Made by a program: the position numbers and the translations under genes. From Stomorhina lunata (taxonomy: Eukaryota; Arthropoda; Insecta; Diptera; Rhiniidae), in contig OW121741.1 in assembly GCA_933228675.1 (NCBI GenBank), positions 132,507,290 to 132,571,289 of the forward strand: a stretch of DNA of 64,000 bases, read 5' to 3'. The notes below the pieces were generated by a model that saw only the letters and a program-made list of their open reading frames with translations, ran no database searches and had not been told where the DNA came from. Below are positions 21,136 through 31,378 of the stretch, piece after piece. Position 1 is the stretch's first letter, and every line of letters starts with the position of its first letter.

Positions 21136-22090
21136 TTTTTATAATCAAAACTTTTTCTTTATATTATTCTAAATATGTATTTAAAAATATCCATCCCTGT
21201 TATCTATCCATTAATCGCATATTATCATGCAACACCAATACCTATGCACAAAATGTATCTCAAAAATTGAGAAATTAATTCATAATACAACGAAAAATAA
21301 TTCGAAATGTTTGCTACCAACATGTTTGTCAATTATGTTAGCTTCAAACATGCTTGGGCTTGATTGCAACATGTTTAAGCAATTTGTTGCTTATTTACTA
21401 GTTATTTTCTTTAACTTTTTGTGGTCTATACAATTGCTGTCGAACACATGCACACCGACAAACGACTTCAAACAGAGCCATCGATTTTCCTCGAACTTGA
21501 ACATTGAACTTGTTGATGTGTTTCTCTTTTGGAGATACAACAAAATGTAAACAAGTTTTTATGTGAGTGTGGTGGCAGGGCGGCAAGTGTAGCCAGATAA
21601 ATGGGTGGATCTGGGGGGTTTATTAGCTAAATTGGGGTCTTATGATACCAGTATTTTATTATATAAGTACATATGTAGTTTAAATCATTTGATAATCAAA
21701 AATTTATTTTTAAGAATTTTTCGGGGAGCAATTTAGGTATTTTAGAGAGACTTTGCTCAAGGTTATAAAAAGCAGAATCACAATATTGCCAATTAGAAAT
21801 GTTCTCAGTTTAATCGAAGTCCGCAGTAGAACCATTCCGGGAATCTATTCATATAGAACGAGTAAAAAAATATTATACTCGGTCAAGATTTATGGCTTGG
21901 ATTTTGGATTTATTCTTATATTACTTAATAGCTCGAACATATTTTAAAGTATTTCATGGAAATTAATAATTCTAGGCGTTTTAGGATGACATAATTCAAA
22001 GTCATTTGATTGATGCTCAAATTAATAGCAAAACTACAATTTTGTCTATTAAAAATGTACTCGGTTAGTTTAAAGTCCATCGTAGAGCCA
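21136..22090. other. No recognisable gene
   Basis: The 107-codon frame at 21227-21550 overlaps a frame on the other strand, has no similarity that I recognise and has no codon bias visible by eye. I do not call it. The segments near 21860 (ACTCGGTCAAG) and 22065 resemble the mini-me hairpin end only weakly. Confidence 0.45.
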
Positions 22091-22104
22091 TTGCGGAACT
22101 TATT

Positions 22105-22165
22105 TATTAGAAAAAGTGAGGTTGGTCCAACCCGACCATATGAAATTCTTTATCACTGAGGTCAA
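22105..22165 (-). mobile_element. mini-me/HINE hairpin end, short decayed fragment
   Basis: The sequence GTTGGTCCAACCCGACCATATGAAA followed by TTTATCACTGAG parallels the end of copy 2 at about 31397-31430. Only the terminal hairpin region remains, and the rest has drifted beyond recognition. Confidence 0.45.
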
Positions 22166-23019
22166 TGTGGACCCATTTCTTTTAAATTTCTAAAAATATA
22201 TGTATGCAAATTTCCCTAAATAAATATGTCATCACAATCGTACAGATATTTTTACATATGAGAGCTTGTGCTAAATATGGGAGAATTATTTGTCAGTTTA
22301 GTCGCTGGCAATAGGTCTTCAGACATATGGAAGCTTGGTTTAACTGTGGATATATAATGACTTAATTAAGCACAACGTTTAAGATTAATGACGCAAAACT
22401 AGCTTTGCAATTTTTTTAACATATAAATATTATCTTCAGATTTAAGAGCATTTTTGGACTCATTAAAGGTAATCTTGAGAGTAGATCTTGGATGGGGCTA
22501 TTTTCATTTATGAACAGATTCTAATGAAATAGAATGCAGAGATTTCAATTAATCCTAATACCATTAAATCAGTACTCTAACAGATGTCCAAAATAATTAG
22601 TAATTTGATAAAACTGGAAAAAAATGGGACCACCTTTTTGATTACAAGCTTAATAATATTGGCCAAAATTCTATTTTTAACTCTGATTTTAGAATTGTGA
22701 CCGATTTGCAATCAAACTTTCCTAACTCATTTATTTATAAAGTGATAAATGTTGCAATTTTGGCGGTTTTTTGTTCTTTTTGGGAATAAGAGTCTAGTTA
22801 CGTTGGGCATCATTGACACTAAATTTAGTACTTTTATTATTTTTTATACAAACGTATTTGTGTATATATTTTATTAAGTCATTTGTATGCAACGTAATGT
22901 ATATATTGGGGCTATCGAACGAGCACGAGGAAATAAAAGACCCAGTAGAAAATTGTCAGTACTAGAAATGAGCTAAAATTTTGTGTTTAAAGGACTGATT
23001 GCTGCCGTTGATACACTAA
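22166..23019. other. No recognisable gene
   Basis: A/T-rich sequence with no long frames, no tandem repeat and no recognisable transposon end. Confidence 0.5.
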
Positions 23020-24060
23020 AGAATATTCGAATCTGGTTAAAATCGGTCCAATAGCACCTATCTCCAAGAATTGCACTTTGGTCCCTCTATAGCCATAAAT
23101 TTAACAGAATTTCTATAAAATGTAGCCAATAATTTTAGTTGAAATCGGTCTATATTTTACAATTGGTACACATTAAGAATAATCGTTAAGAAACTGGCAA
23201 AAATCGGTTTTATAGGACCTACCTCCCGGAATTGTGTTTTGGGCCATTGACAGCTAAATATTTAATATTACAATATGGCCAATAATTTGTTAAATTTGTT
23301 GAAATTAGTATATATTTGACATTAAACTAAATCGCTATGAAACTGGCCAAAATCGGTACTACAGCAACTAAAACATGAAATTGTGTTTTGGACCTCTTAC
23401 TAGAGCTGCAAAACAATCGATAGTACTATCGATAGTATCGATAGTTTTATTTTTTACTGACTATCGATAGTTTTTTTTCACTATCGATACTAACGGCAAA
23501 TATACGAAGTCGATTAAATGTAGCCAAAATCAAATTTTCAACAAATTTAAAATTTTTATATTTTGCATTTCAGCAGGACAAGTTAAGAATTTTAGTATTT
23601 GCTTAATGTGTCGTAGAAGTAAATTTTTATAACAATTGCTTAATGTAATTTAATTAGTTTGTTCACATTAAGCTGGCGGAGGCGGCCATGTGTCGACTTT
23701 AACCAAATAGACTTCGTTCTCTTTACAAGTGACGCTGCAATTTGAAGTAAGTAGTGCAACAAAATGTTTTATTTAATTCAAATCTAAATCTAGTTATTAC
23801 ACAATTGAAGTCAATGAGCGAAATATTTTGTAATCTATTTCGCTAAAGTTCTTATTTGACTGCCAGAATTAGCGCTTAAAAAGATCCGATAGTATCGATA
23901 GTTTTTACTCAAACTATCGAAACTATCGATGGTGCCGACTATCGATAGTTTTGCAGCTCTACCTCTTACAGCCATAAATTTAGTTGTATTTTAATAAACT
24001 TTGGGCAAGAAAGCTTTTTGTAATCGGACCATATTTGAAAATTGGTACACTTTTGGGTTA
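23020..24060 (+). mobile_element. Decayed mini-me/HINE-like repeat split by a hAT MITE
   Basis: Phrases typical of the body of these repeats recur: AAAATCGGTCCAATAGCACC, TTGAAATCGGTCTATATTT and GGACC...AGCCATAAATTTA. They appear in two or three diverged tandem-like blocks. The block is interrupted at 23401-23961 by the hAT MITE: CCTCTTAC before the insertion and CCTCTTACAGCCATAAATTTAG after it restore the pattern CTCTATAGCCATAAATTTA seen at 23085-23105. The terminal parts have been lost. Confidence 0.6.
23401..23961. mobile_element. hAT-type MITE (561 bp) with six TATCGATA sites
   Basis: The ends are inverted: TAGAGCTGCAAAAC at 23401 and GTTTTGCAGCTCTA ending at 23961. An exact 8-bp duplication, CCTCTTAC, flanks the element (23393-23400 and 23962-23969), which is the hallmark of hAT transposons. 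It has no transposase frame, so it is non-autonomous. Both ends carry ATCGAT clusters: perfect TATCGATA at 23427, 23436, 23462, 23482, 23893 and 23940, with further one-mismatch copies. TATCGATA is the known DREF site in Drosophila, and CGATA clusters are bound by BEAF-32. Whether these factors bind here is inference. Confidence 0.92.
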
Positions 24061-25177
24061 AGTAAAGTCGGGAAAAAGGACAGAAAATCGGTTTATAAAA
24101 AAATAAGTTGTAAACCAAAATCAGTTGTTTAATTAAAAATAATCTTATACACACAAATAATTTTTTTTATCAAATTTTTATAAAAAATAAACGTTTTTCT
24201 AAAATTTTTATAAAAAATTATGTTTTTAAACAAAAATTAAAAATTTCTTCTAAAGTTCACTTTTCACAAAAAATTCCATTTATACGACAAATTTCCTATT
24301 AGGCACCCGGCATATTTGTTGTGCATTGTCAAAGCTTTCGTCGTCGCCCTCAACTGTTGCCATTCACTCACGTTGGCACAAAATGTGAGTTGAAAAGGCA
24401 GAGCAATAACAACAACAACTACAACCTCTTTAGAACACGTTAGAATTTGTGTCATTCGAAATCCAAAAGGGGAACAGGCAGACGACAGATACAAAAACTT
24501 AACAAAGTGATCAAGCTTTTATAGACAAAAAAAAAAAAAAACTAAACAAAATAAACCTAAAAGATATTAAGTAAACGAGAGCTAAATGCATGGGCAAATG
24601 AGAACGAAATGAGCACACAAAAGATCGAGAATGGGAATGAGAATAATTCTTACGATTAATCGCAATGAAAACATGTTAAATGTTCTTATTCTTATTATTA
24701 TTTGTGCATACATATGAATGAATGTAGTGGTGTAAGAACAAATGACTGGCTGCCACAATGACGGACTCAATGACTACGAGCGACTGCTATTAAACAAAGA
24801 GAATCCAAAGCATGTAAGCAAGTATAATAGTGGGTAAAGACCGATCTTATAATGACCTACATATAAAAACAGGGGCCTTAAATGCTCGATATTTTAAAAC
24901 AAAGATCAACATTTTTTGGTATTAACTCTGCAGTTTCTAAACTACTGGACGGATTTTGACGAAAGTTAGGCTTTTAGAACAATGTTTATCTGTAGCACAG
25001 TAGGCTCTACACATAAAACGTTTGGGTGCTTAAAACTTTCACTAATTTAGTCCGATCTATAAGATTTTTACATTTTCGAAAATTTCTTAAAAAATTAAGA
25101 AAAAACGTGCTTAATGTACTACATTATCTCTTAAAGTTTAAGAGATATTTGAATCCAAAATTTTTTTTTGCATTATT
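24061..25177. other. No recognisable gene
   Basis: Contains a degenerate TTTTTATAAAAAAT patch at 24160-24240 and short (AAC)n at about 24408-24420. A phrase typical of the 3' part of many insect repeats (AAACTACTGGACGGATTTTGA, about 24939) suggests old transposon sequence. No exon could be supported. Confidence 0.45.
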
Positions 25178-25378
25178 TGTCATGACTTCTGGCCTTTTTT
25201 TGGCTTATAAATCATTTCATATTTTAAAAAATACTGTAAAATTGCTGTTAAATTTTGAAATGAATTAAAAGAAAAAGATTTTAAATTATGTAAATTTTAT
25301 AACACAGAAAAATTCTTCAAAGTTTGTGTACCGAAAAAAGCTTAAAAAATTAAATTTTTTCAAAAAAGTAACTTTATT
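25178..25378 (+). repeat. Direct duplicate, copy A (partner at 27500-27711)
   Basis: About 200 bases from ATGACTTCTGGCCTTTTT to AAAAAGTAACTTTAT are repeated 2.3 kb downstream with perhaps 85-90% identity, including GAAAAAGATTTTAAATTATG and TTTACCGAAAAAAGCTT-like words. Copy B has an extra GTGGTAAGACGGACAA segment. It is either a dispersed repeat of unknown class or a local duplication. Confidence 0.75.
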
Positions 25379-25673
25379 TTTTCTATATTTTTAAAAATTT
25401 TTTCAAAAGACTAAATTTTCTTTAACAATTTCTAAAATATTAGGCTTCAGGGATGAGTGTAAATTATATTTTTAATAATTTTGGACATGCACCCTAAAAC
25501 CAGCGGTGGTCGAAAATCAACAATTTTTGGACAAAACTTGAGTTTTTGTGTCTGTTAAAAAAATTTGATTATGGATTTCAAAACTTTTTTTAATAAAATT
25601 ATACTAAATGTAATGTTTGTAAGGTTTGTGCAAAAAACTGATAGGGCCCGGCCATAAAAAAAACTCAAATTTT

Positions 25674-25983
25674 CGAAAAGCGTATACAAAAATGTTTATA
25701 TGTCTGAAATTTATATTTCTGAGTTTCTTAGATATTGGTTTATACTGCGTCCAAAAGTGGTCATAATACCTTGTTTAATTTAAGAGATTTTTGCCAGCAA
25801 TTACAAAGTAATGTTAAAAAATTACAAAAATATATTGCGAAAAGCGTATTTTTCTGTATTCAAAAATGTTCATTAGAATTTCAGAACATGTTCTAAAATT
25901 AATAATTCTGAATTCCTAATATATTGGTCTATACCATTTTCAAAAATCATCCCAATACCTTGTTTAGTTTTAGAGATTTTTGC
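25674..25983 (+). repeat. Diverged two-unit tandem repeat, about 165 bp per unit
   Basis: GCGAAAAGCGTAT appears near 25676 and 25838, followed in both units by CAAAAATGTT and a CTGA.TTC region. ATATTGGTCTATAC-like words and CAATACCTTGTTTAGTTT then precede AGAGATTTTTGC. The units differ by many substitutions. No class can be assigned. Confidence 0.6.
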
Positions 25984-26024
25984 AAAAAAAAAAAAAAATA
26001 CAAAGTGATATTCAACAAGTAAGA

Positions 26025-26196
26025 AAGTGCTATAGTCGGTCAAGCCCGACCATACGATACCTTTCACCACAAAGGTAAACAGTGTTATTTTTCCTGTATA
26101 AAGACAAATACATATTTGCTAAATTTTGTCATTATACAAACATTTTCTCAAAACTTATATATTTAAGCTGTTTCTGTCATTTGGACTTATATGAGA
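26025..26196 (-). mobile_element. mini-me/HINE element, 3'-end fragment
   Basis: Matches the beginning of copy 2 (31379 onward): CAAGTAAGAAAGTGCTATAG, a GTCGGTCAAGCCCGACCATA hairpin, the GATACC..TCACC end repeat, then TTTTTCCTGTATAAAGACAAA and CAAACATTTTCTCAAAAC. The match stops at TATGAGA, exactly where the small hairpin MITE begins. Confidence 0.78.
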
Positions 26197-26344
26197 TCTA
26201 TTGCTGAAAAATATACCAAAATTTTGGGCATGATTAAGATAGGCCACAACGCAAACTACCAGTATATCAGCTAATATTTGGACAGTTTGAATTCTGGTCT
26301 ATCTTAATCAGGTCCAAAATGTTGGTTGATTTTTTAGCAATAGA
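26197..26344. mobile_element. Hairpin MITE, about 148 bp
   Basis: The two ends are inverted over some 45 bases: TCTATTGCTGAAAAATATACC with GATTAAGATAGGCC on the left, and the reverse-complement partner ending TTTAGCAATAGA on the right, with about seven mismatches. No target duplication could be recognised, so the superfamily is unknown. It joins the end of a mini-me fragment and may have inserted into it. Confidence 0.65.
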
Positions 26345-27388
26345 CCAGTCGAAGCAAATCTTTTACATTCAACCACCTACGGCCTAAAATTAAGTTTAGG
26401 TGTTTCGGTGATTTTCTGTGTCATTTTGAAAGTTGAAATTTTACTTACAGTCTAATTTAGCAACTGAATCAAAGAAATATTTAAATGACTTACTACGTTT
26501 GTTGAGGACTTCTACATATATAAACTTTATATAGATGAAAAGATATTGTTAAATCATCGTTATAAGAGGAACTAAGCCTATCGATCGCTTCTTTACAATA
26601 AGCGCTTAAACAACATTTCTTTGCGTTACAAACCTCATCACGATTCCAATATATCTTTCTCATATATGATGATGTAGGGTATAATTAAAAATATACAAAT
26701 ACTTTTACACGTCTGCAGATATTTACATACACATACATTTGTATATTCTGATGGTGTGAGATGGTAAGTGTGATTGTTCTAAAGGAGGGGGACAATAATG
26801 AAAATGGAATTTCATCATAACAAACTAAAAAAATGCAACAGTGTGAAAAAGAGCCACGAACAGAATAAAACTACGCTAAAACATAGAAAAGCATAAGCAT
26901 TCAAATTCACTTTTGTTTTCGAGTTATTACGAAAATTACAAAAAGTTTCCAAAAAAAAAAATTCACTTTTTTGCTATAAATAATTAAAAAAAAAACATTT
27001 TGTACAGTGTTTTGTATTTTTATTTTGAATTTCTTAAAAGTTCATAAACATTATGGTTTTATTTTGTATTTGTTGATTGCATTGTATAACAAATTGTTCT
27101 TAAATAATATTGAATAATTTAAAAAAGAATTAAAAAAAAAAACGAAAACACGAAATTAAATCAAGGCGCAAAAGACCTATTTTTTGGTGTTAAAAATAAA
27201 CATGATAAATAAAACAAATAAATAAGTACAAAAAAGCAACAACAACAAAAAACATTAAAACAACAATTAATGCGCCTTAAAAATTTCAAAATCAAAACAA
27301 AATTAAGTTGTTTTTGTTTTCAATAATTTTTTATTTTGCATTCAAATTTCAATGGAAGAAGGTATGAAATAAAGGCCTAAATAAGGTG
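26345..27388. other. No recognisable gene
   Basis: A/T-rich, with several long A runs between 26940 and 27260. No coding frame, repeat array or RNA motif could be supported. Confidence 0.5.
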
Positions 27389-27425
27389 TGTTCCGAATAA
27401 AATTTGTAGTTATTTGAATTTAAAT
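27389..27425 (+). mobile_element. Tc1-like (DD37E family) terminal repeat, orphan left end
   Basis: AAGGTGTGTTCCGAATAAAA followed by TTTGTAGTT parallels the inward-read right end of the 980-bp Tc1-like element (AAGAGTGCTCTAAATAAAAT then TTGTAGTT). No transposase follows directly. It may be the left end of the relic at 29630-29840, pushed away by later insertions. Confidence 0.55.
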
Positions 27426-27499
27426 TACACGTGTTTTTGCTACTCTTACATGGTCAGTTAATGAAAAAAGTTACTATACCACTTTACCAACCTATATCG

Positions 27500-27711
27500 C
27501 AATGACTTCTGGCCTTTTTTGGCTTATAAATCATTTGTGGTAAGACGGACAATTTAAAAAAAAAAATACTGTAAAATTGCTCATAAATTTCTAAATGAAT
27601 TAGAAGAAAAAGATTTTAAATTATGTAATGTTTATAACACAGAAAAATTTTTCAAAGTTTGTTTACCGAAAAAAGCTTGAAAAAATTAAATTTAAAAACA
27701 AGTAACTTTAT
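27500..27711 (+). repeat. Direct duplicate, copy B (partner at 25178-25378)
   Basis: See copy A. This copy starts AATGACTTCTGGCC and ends CAAGTAACTTTATTA, immediately abutting a mini-me/HINE end (ATACTCTTCACCACC). The CAAGTAA at the junction is also the terminal word of mini-me elements, so the two repeats may be related. Confidence 0.7.
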
Positions 27712-27985
27712 TATACTCTTCACCACCATAAGGTATAGGCACAGGCTCATATTTTGGTTCAATGACGATCCCTATTCTTTTTGGTTGAAATCGGATTACT
27801 ATTTCGGGTACCTCCCATAGGGAAGCCTTCGCGGAATAGAGTTTTTGGTCCTTATAGGCACAAATTTAGCTGTTTTTTAATAATATTCAGCACAAATATT
27901 GCTTATCATAACCTTAATCAGTGTTCCTAATTTTGTAGAAATCGGCCCATATTTGGTCATACCTCTCATACAAGACACATTCCTA
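27712..27985 (+). mobile_element. mini-me/HINE element, decayed 5' part
   Basis: Begins ATACTCTTCACCACCATAAG, the family's end repeat, but lacks the GAGTCGATTTAGCGATG core and the (GTCY)n tract. It then shows body phrases GTACCTCCCATAGGGA, TTAGCTGTTTTTTAATA and AGAAATCGGCCCATATTTGG. An internal deletion must have removed the core. It ends indistinctly near CTCATACAAGAC. Confidence 0.65.
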
Positions 27986-28509
27986 GAAGACGTCTATATA
28001 CACATAATTTGATTTGTTTACTTAGACTTTGTACAGATAAATATTTTATAAATATGAACCAATAACCAAAATTTGGTTCCGATGCAAAGAGTCTAGTATT
28101 GCAGAGTTTGCAAATCCTCATAGCTAAAGAAAAAAAGTTATTAAAATTATATGGACAATTTTTAATTTGCTATACCGATTTGCAAATGCTACGACGCTAG
28201 ACTTTTTGCAATGAATTGAGAACTGGGTTTTTTTGACATATTATTTGGAATTTATAAGTTTATCCATTTTTTTAAGGAAATTTTTCCATTAAAGAATTTA
28301 TAGTTGCTTTTGTTATCTTTCTGGAAAAGGATGTCTACTTACGCTCAAAATAAAGCATGTTCTAAGAAAACTTTTTTGTTCTTCAATTTCTTTGTTCACT
28401 AGAGTCTAATACCTCTTCACATACTGAAGTTATATGCAGTTGGTTGGATTTGACTCTCATGGTATAATAATGACATTGTTATTTTAATACCACTCAAGTG
28501 CCTTTTTTC
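27986..28509. other. No recognisable gene
   Basis: A/T-rich DNA between a mini-me fragment and an interrupted SINE. No structure was recognised. Confidence 0.45.
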
Positions 28510-29425
28510 CAATAGTGGTTAGTTAGCACTTCGACTACTAAGCATAACATATCAATTTTTACAGGGTTCGATAACCAGTTCTTCTTTTTCTTTTGTTATT
28601 CTTGACTCCCCGTGGAGCATATGCCCTCAACCTTTTATATCGGACTCTATTGCGAGATGTTAGGCATACATCATGAATAGTTTGCTGCAATATAAATTTC
28701 TGTTCGTTTTTTTAGGTTAGCTCTAGTTTTCGAGATATAGCGTTATTAACAAAAAAGAAGGAGGTTGCGCAATAAATATTCGCGTTACTTGAAAATTGTT
28801 TGTTTTCTTGCACTAATTAAAAAAATTGAAATTCGGCAACAAAATTATCTTTCAGAAAACTAATTATTTTTTTAATCACAAGCAGTTTTGTAAATAAATA
28901 TTTTGTTTGAAAAAAAAAAAATTTTTTTTTGAAAATTTTTGTGATTTAAAAAAAAAATAATTTTTTTGCAAACAAAAATTATTTCCAAAACGACTGATAG
29001 GATTAAAAAATAATTTGTGTTCCTGGGAGATAATTTTGTTGCAAATTTCGTTTTTTTACTTAGTTCAAGAAAATAAACAGTTGTCGAGTTAAGCGAATAT
29101 TTATTGCGCAACCTCCTATATTTTTTTATAACGCTATATCTCGAAAACTATAGCTAACCTAAAAAACGGTTAGCACCATTGAATTCAGCGTACTCGGTTT
29201 ATCTTTACCCACTAGGTCTTCCTTTTCTAGGTAAAAATCGAGCTTTGTGCTATTAATATCTACAGCATTAACACGCCGTCGATGTAAAAGAAATAAAATT
29301 GGCTTATTAATAGTAGATGCATTTTCACTGTTCTAAAAATAGACATGACGTTGAATGATCTCTTATTTTCACCACTTTCCACCTCTCAACTTCTTATGTA
29401 CTTTAGGTTACCTTCCAAAGAAGAT
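28510..29425 (+). mobile_element. tRNA-derived SINE interrupted by a foldback element
   Basis: The head is at about 28515-28590 (GTGGTTAGTTAGCACTTCGA, the shared CTAAGCATAACATATCA insert, then GGGTTCGATAACC as a decayed B box). The body resumes at about 29265-29425, with TAACACGCCGTCGATGTAAA, TTCACTGTTCTAAAAATAGA and GGTTACCTTCCAAAGAAG, all matching the copy at 6046-6495 in the same order. The foldback element at 28705-29168 lies between. The stretches on each side of it (28600-28704 and 29169-29260) are not SINE-like, so more than one insertion event occurred. Confidence 0.65.
28705..29168. mobile_element. Foldback (long inverted repeat) element, about 464 bp
   Basis: The left arm reads CGTTTTTTTTAGGTTAGCTC, TAGTTTTCGAGATATAGCGT, then GGAGGTTGCGCAATAAATAT. 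The right arm, read inward from 29168, repeats the same words in order with a few differences. The arms extend about 150 bases each, to the CAACAAAATTATCT words, with a poor A/T middle. No coding frame is present. A CG-GTT/GTT-CG flank is compatible with a very short target duplication, but this is not secure. Confidence 0.8.
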
Positions 29426-29629
29426 AAAAAATGTTCGTGGCTGAAGCGCAGCGAATGACGAAAAAGCACAGACATGTCTGCTGTTTCTTTGGGCGAATGG
29501 GTCATAGGGACACTGTTTCGCTTGAGCAACGTAGATCAGACAATTCATAAATACTTCGAAAAACAGTCCAAAAATGTTTGTTATTATTTGTTAATGGCGA
29601 ATCATGAATAGTACCCCTCGTATTAGGAT

Positions 29630-29840
29630 GATCTGGTCATTGAACGACAACCAAGATCGGGTAGCAAACAAGGTCCAAGAGATATTGGCAAAGTAAAAGA
29701 ACTTCTAAAAGAAAAACATCTTTTATGGTTAAACAATCTAATACTTTTGTCCATAGAACCAATTATTTTGCTGGGCTGATGTTAGAAAAAGCTCAGAAAG
29801 CTACAGATCGCAAATCGGTAAAGAACTTAGAAGCAAAATA
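29630..29840 (+). pseudogene. Tc1-like (DD37E family) transposase relic, N-terminal/middle part
   Basis: One frame gives IERQPRSGSKQGPRDIGKVK followed by ELLKEKH, matching IERKPGSGRNKGHTDIGKAK of the copy at 40265-40693. After frame shifts, a match to the VPDRNAIKNLEA region follows (TDRKSVKNLEAK, ending at about 29840). The intervening part has stop codons and indels. This relic is much older than the copies at 1-287 and 40110-41089. The helix-turn-helix part upstream and the catalytic domain downstream are not recognised. Confidence 0.75.
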
Positions 29841-29881
29841 ACCATAAAACTAATACACCTGTCATGTACATACTGACTGAC

Positions 29882-29954
29882 GGTTCCAATTGGAACAAGG
29901 GATACTTCTCTCAGACAATGAGCTGCATCCGATTCTATTTTTAGACTCATTGAA
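29882..29954 (-). repeat. Short dispersed repeat, inverted relative to 32540-32610
   Basis: About 71 bases starting GTTCCAATTGGAACAAGG and containing CTCAGACAATGAGCTGCATC occur again, reverse-complemented, at 32540-32610 with only some three differences. The class is unknown. The high identity contrasts with the decayed sequences around it. Confidence 0.8.
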
Positions 29955-30034
29955 AGGGACCCACGTTTTAATTCCGGCTCCAAACGGCAAAAGCATTTGT
30001 TAGAGAAGTTTTACATAGCCTAATACTTAATAAC

Positions 30035-30150
30035 CAGTGGCTAGCTGAGTTATGAGGTGAACCGCCGCTTTTTTGAAAATTTATTTTTTTAAGTGGCTAT
30101 GGCCGGGGATCGAACTTGGGACCTCTGGTATGATAGGCGGTTCACATATA
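30035..30150 (-). repeat. tRNA-like segment bounded by an inverted GTGAACCGCC word
   Basis: On the minus strand there is GTGAACCGCC, then CAGAGGTCCCAAGTTCGATC followed by CCCGGCC, so a good B box (GTTCGATCCCC) with a tRNA-like surround, then TAGCCAC. The word GTGAACCGCC recurs in opposite orientation at about 30058 on the plus strand. An A box is not clear. It is possibly the head of another SINE or a tRNA pseudogene in an inverted arrangement. Confidence 0.45.
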
Positions 30151-30220
30151 AATATTTTTTTAATGAGAAGTAACACTCGGGATAATACCGCCGATACTAT
30201 TGTTTTTAGCTGTTGCATTA

Positions 30221-30420
30221 AACTCGTCTTCGAATAGCCACACAGTCGATTGATTGATAATTTGTTTCTGGCTCATGAAATATACAAATATTCATGATTC
30301 GTCACCAGTCACGATTTTGCATGAGCCTTTTGAAGCACTAAGGTCGAACTATTTAATCATATTCTTACACAACTTAACATTCGAGCTGTCAGTTCACGAT
30401 ATCCAAGTAGTACCCTTCGT
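30221..30420 (-). pseudogene. mariner transposase relic (VTGDES region)
   Basis: On the minus strand one frame reads DLSASKGSCKIVTGDES, the strongly conserved region holding the first catalytic aspartate of mariner transposases. After a frameshift it continues EPETNYQS and then STVWLFEDEFNA, matching the usual EPET.QQSTVW.F.DEPN block. Reading frames are broken at least twice and nothing is recognised on either side, so this is an old, isolated fragment. It differs from the rosa-like and DD37E elements of this window. Confidence 0.8.
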
Positions 30421-30569
30421 ATATATAAATTATTGTACTATAAATTACAGTAAAATCTTTTTCTGCACGGTCTTTTTTTACACGATTTTGAAATAACACG
30501 GTTCGTCAAGAAGAAATTTGAATTTTTTTACACGTAATTTTTGATATAACACGAATTAAAAAAAAATTA

Positions 30570-30904
30570 ACGGCTAATTTAATTCGTGAGGGCTTGAAAT
30601 TTGCAACAAGTTTGGAACAACATTTTCTTGACCATAATCCTAACATGGAGCGTTACAATTCCAACGCAAACTTAAATCTTGTGTTGCTGGGTACCGAGAA
30701 TTATGTAAGCAACTGGAAAAACCAAAAAAACAACTTCTTTTAAAAGACTTTATAACCAAAAAACCTATAGAGGCCGCTAATGATGAAGATAATTCTGCGT
30801 TAGATCAAAACCCAACAGTGTCAGACATATCTTCTGACGATGGTGCTATTTTTAAGCCAATCCGTAATAAACGTACACGATTGTTATCAACTAGCGATGA
30901 GTAG
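30570..30904 (+). pseudogene. pogo/Tigger-like transposase, C-terminal relic
   Basis: The first part reads ANLIREGLKFATSLEQHFLD followed by HNPNMERY. After a frameshift near 30680, an uninterrupted 73-residue frame (30683-30904) starts VAGYRELCKQLEKPKKQLLL and ends in an acidic tail LSTSDE. QLLLKDFI resembles the PCNA-binding (PIP) motif QxxLxxFF known at the C-terminus of pogo transposases. The catalytic domain and DNA-binding domain are absent. The link to pogo rests on the terminal repeats and this tail pattern; a search would be needed for certainty. Confidence 0.6.
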
Positions 30905-31378
30905 CTATACTCTTGTTTCCTAATTTTTTTGTGCTTATGGATTGAATATAAACTGTAAACTAAATTTATTTTCTTGTAATAAAGATGAATTGTTTTGTTT
31001 TATTATTTCTTAATGAAATATAATACAGTAGACCCCCCTATAACACGGTTTACTGGGATCGTGTTATAGGGGGGGGGGGGGCCGTTTTACTACCCTGAAT
31101 AACACGGTTTCTACAAATAATTGAATTGATTATATTTTCCCCTTTTTCAAATACAGAATCTTAAAGAAAATTAAGTTATGGATGGAATATATACATGTAT
31201 TTTATGAAAATCAGAACTTATAAATGATAAAAAATAACAATTCATTTCATATGATTAAAGTTTAAACAAAACAGAAGATTTTAAATTTTTTATTCGCTAT
31301 CAGAGCTGTCGTCTATGACATTCCACCTGTATATTTTTTTATTGGTTTCATTACTTAATGGAACATTTTCATTTAAAA

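Noticed and set aside
21227..21586. 107-codon plus-strand frame with an overlapping minus-strand frame
   Set aside because: Starts in MQHQY, has no recognisable domain and no supporting signals. The length is not exceptional for a 64-kb window.
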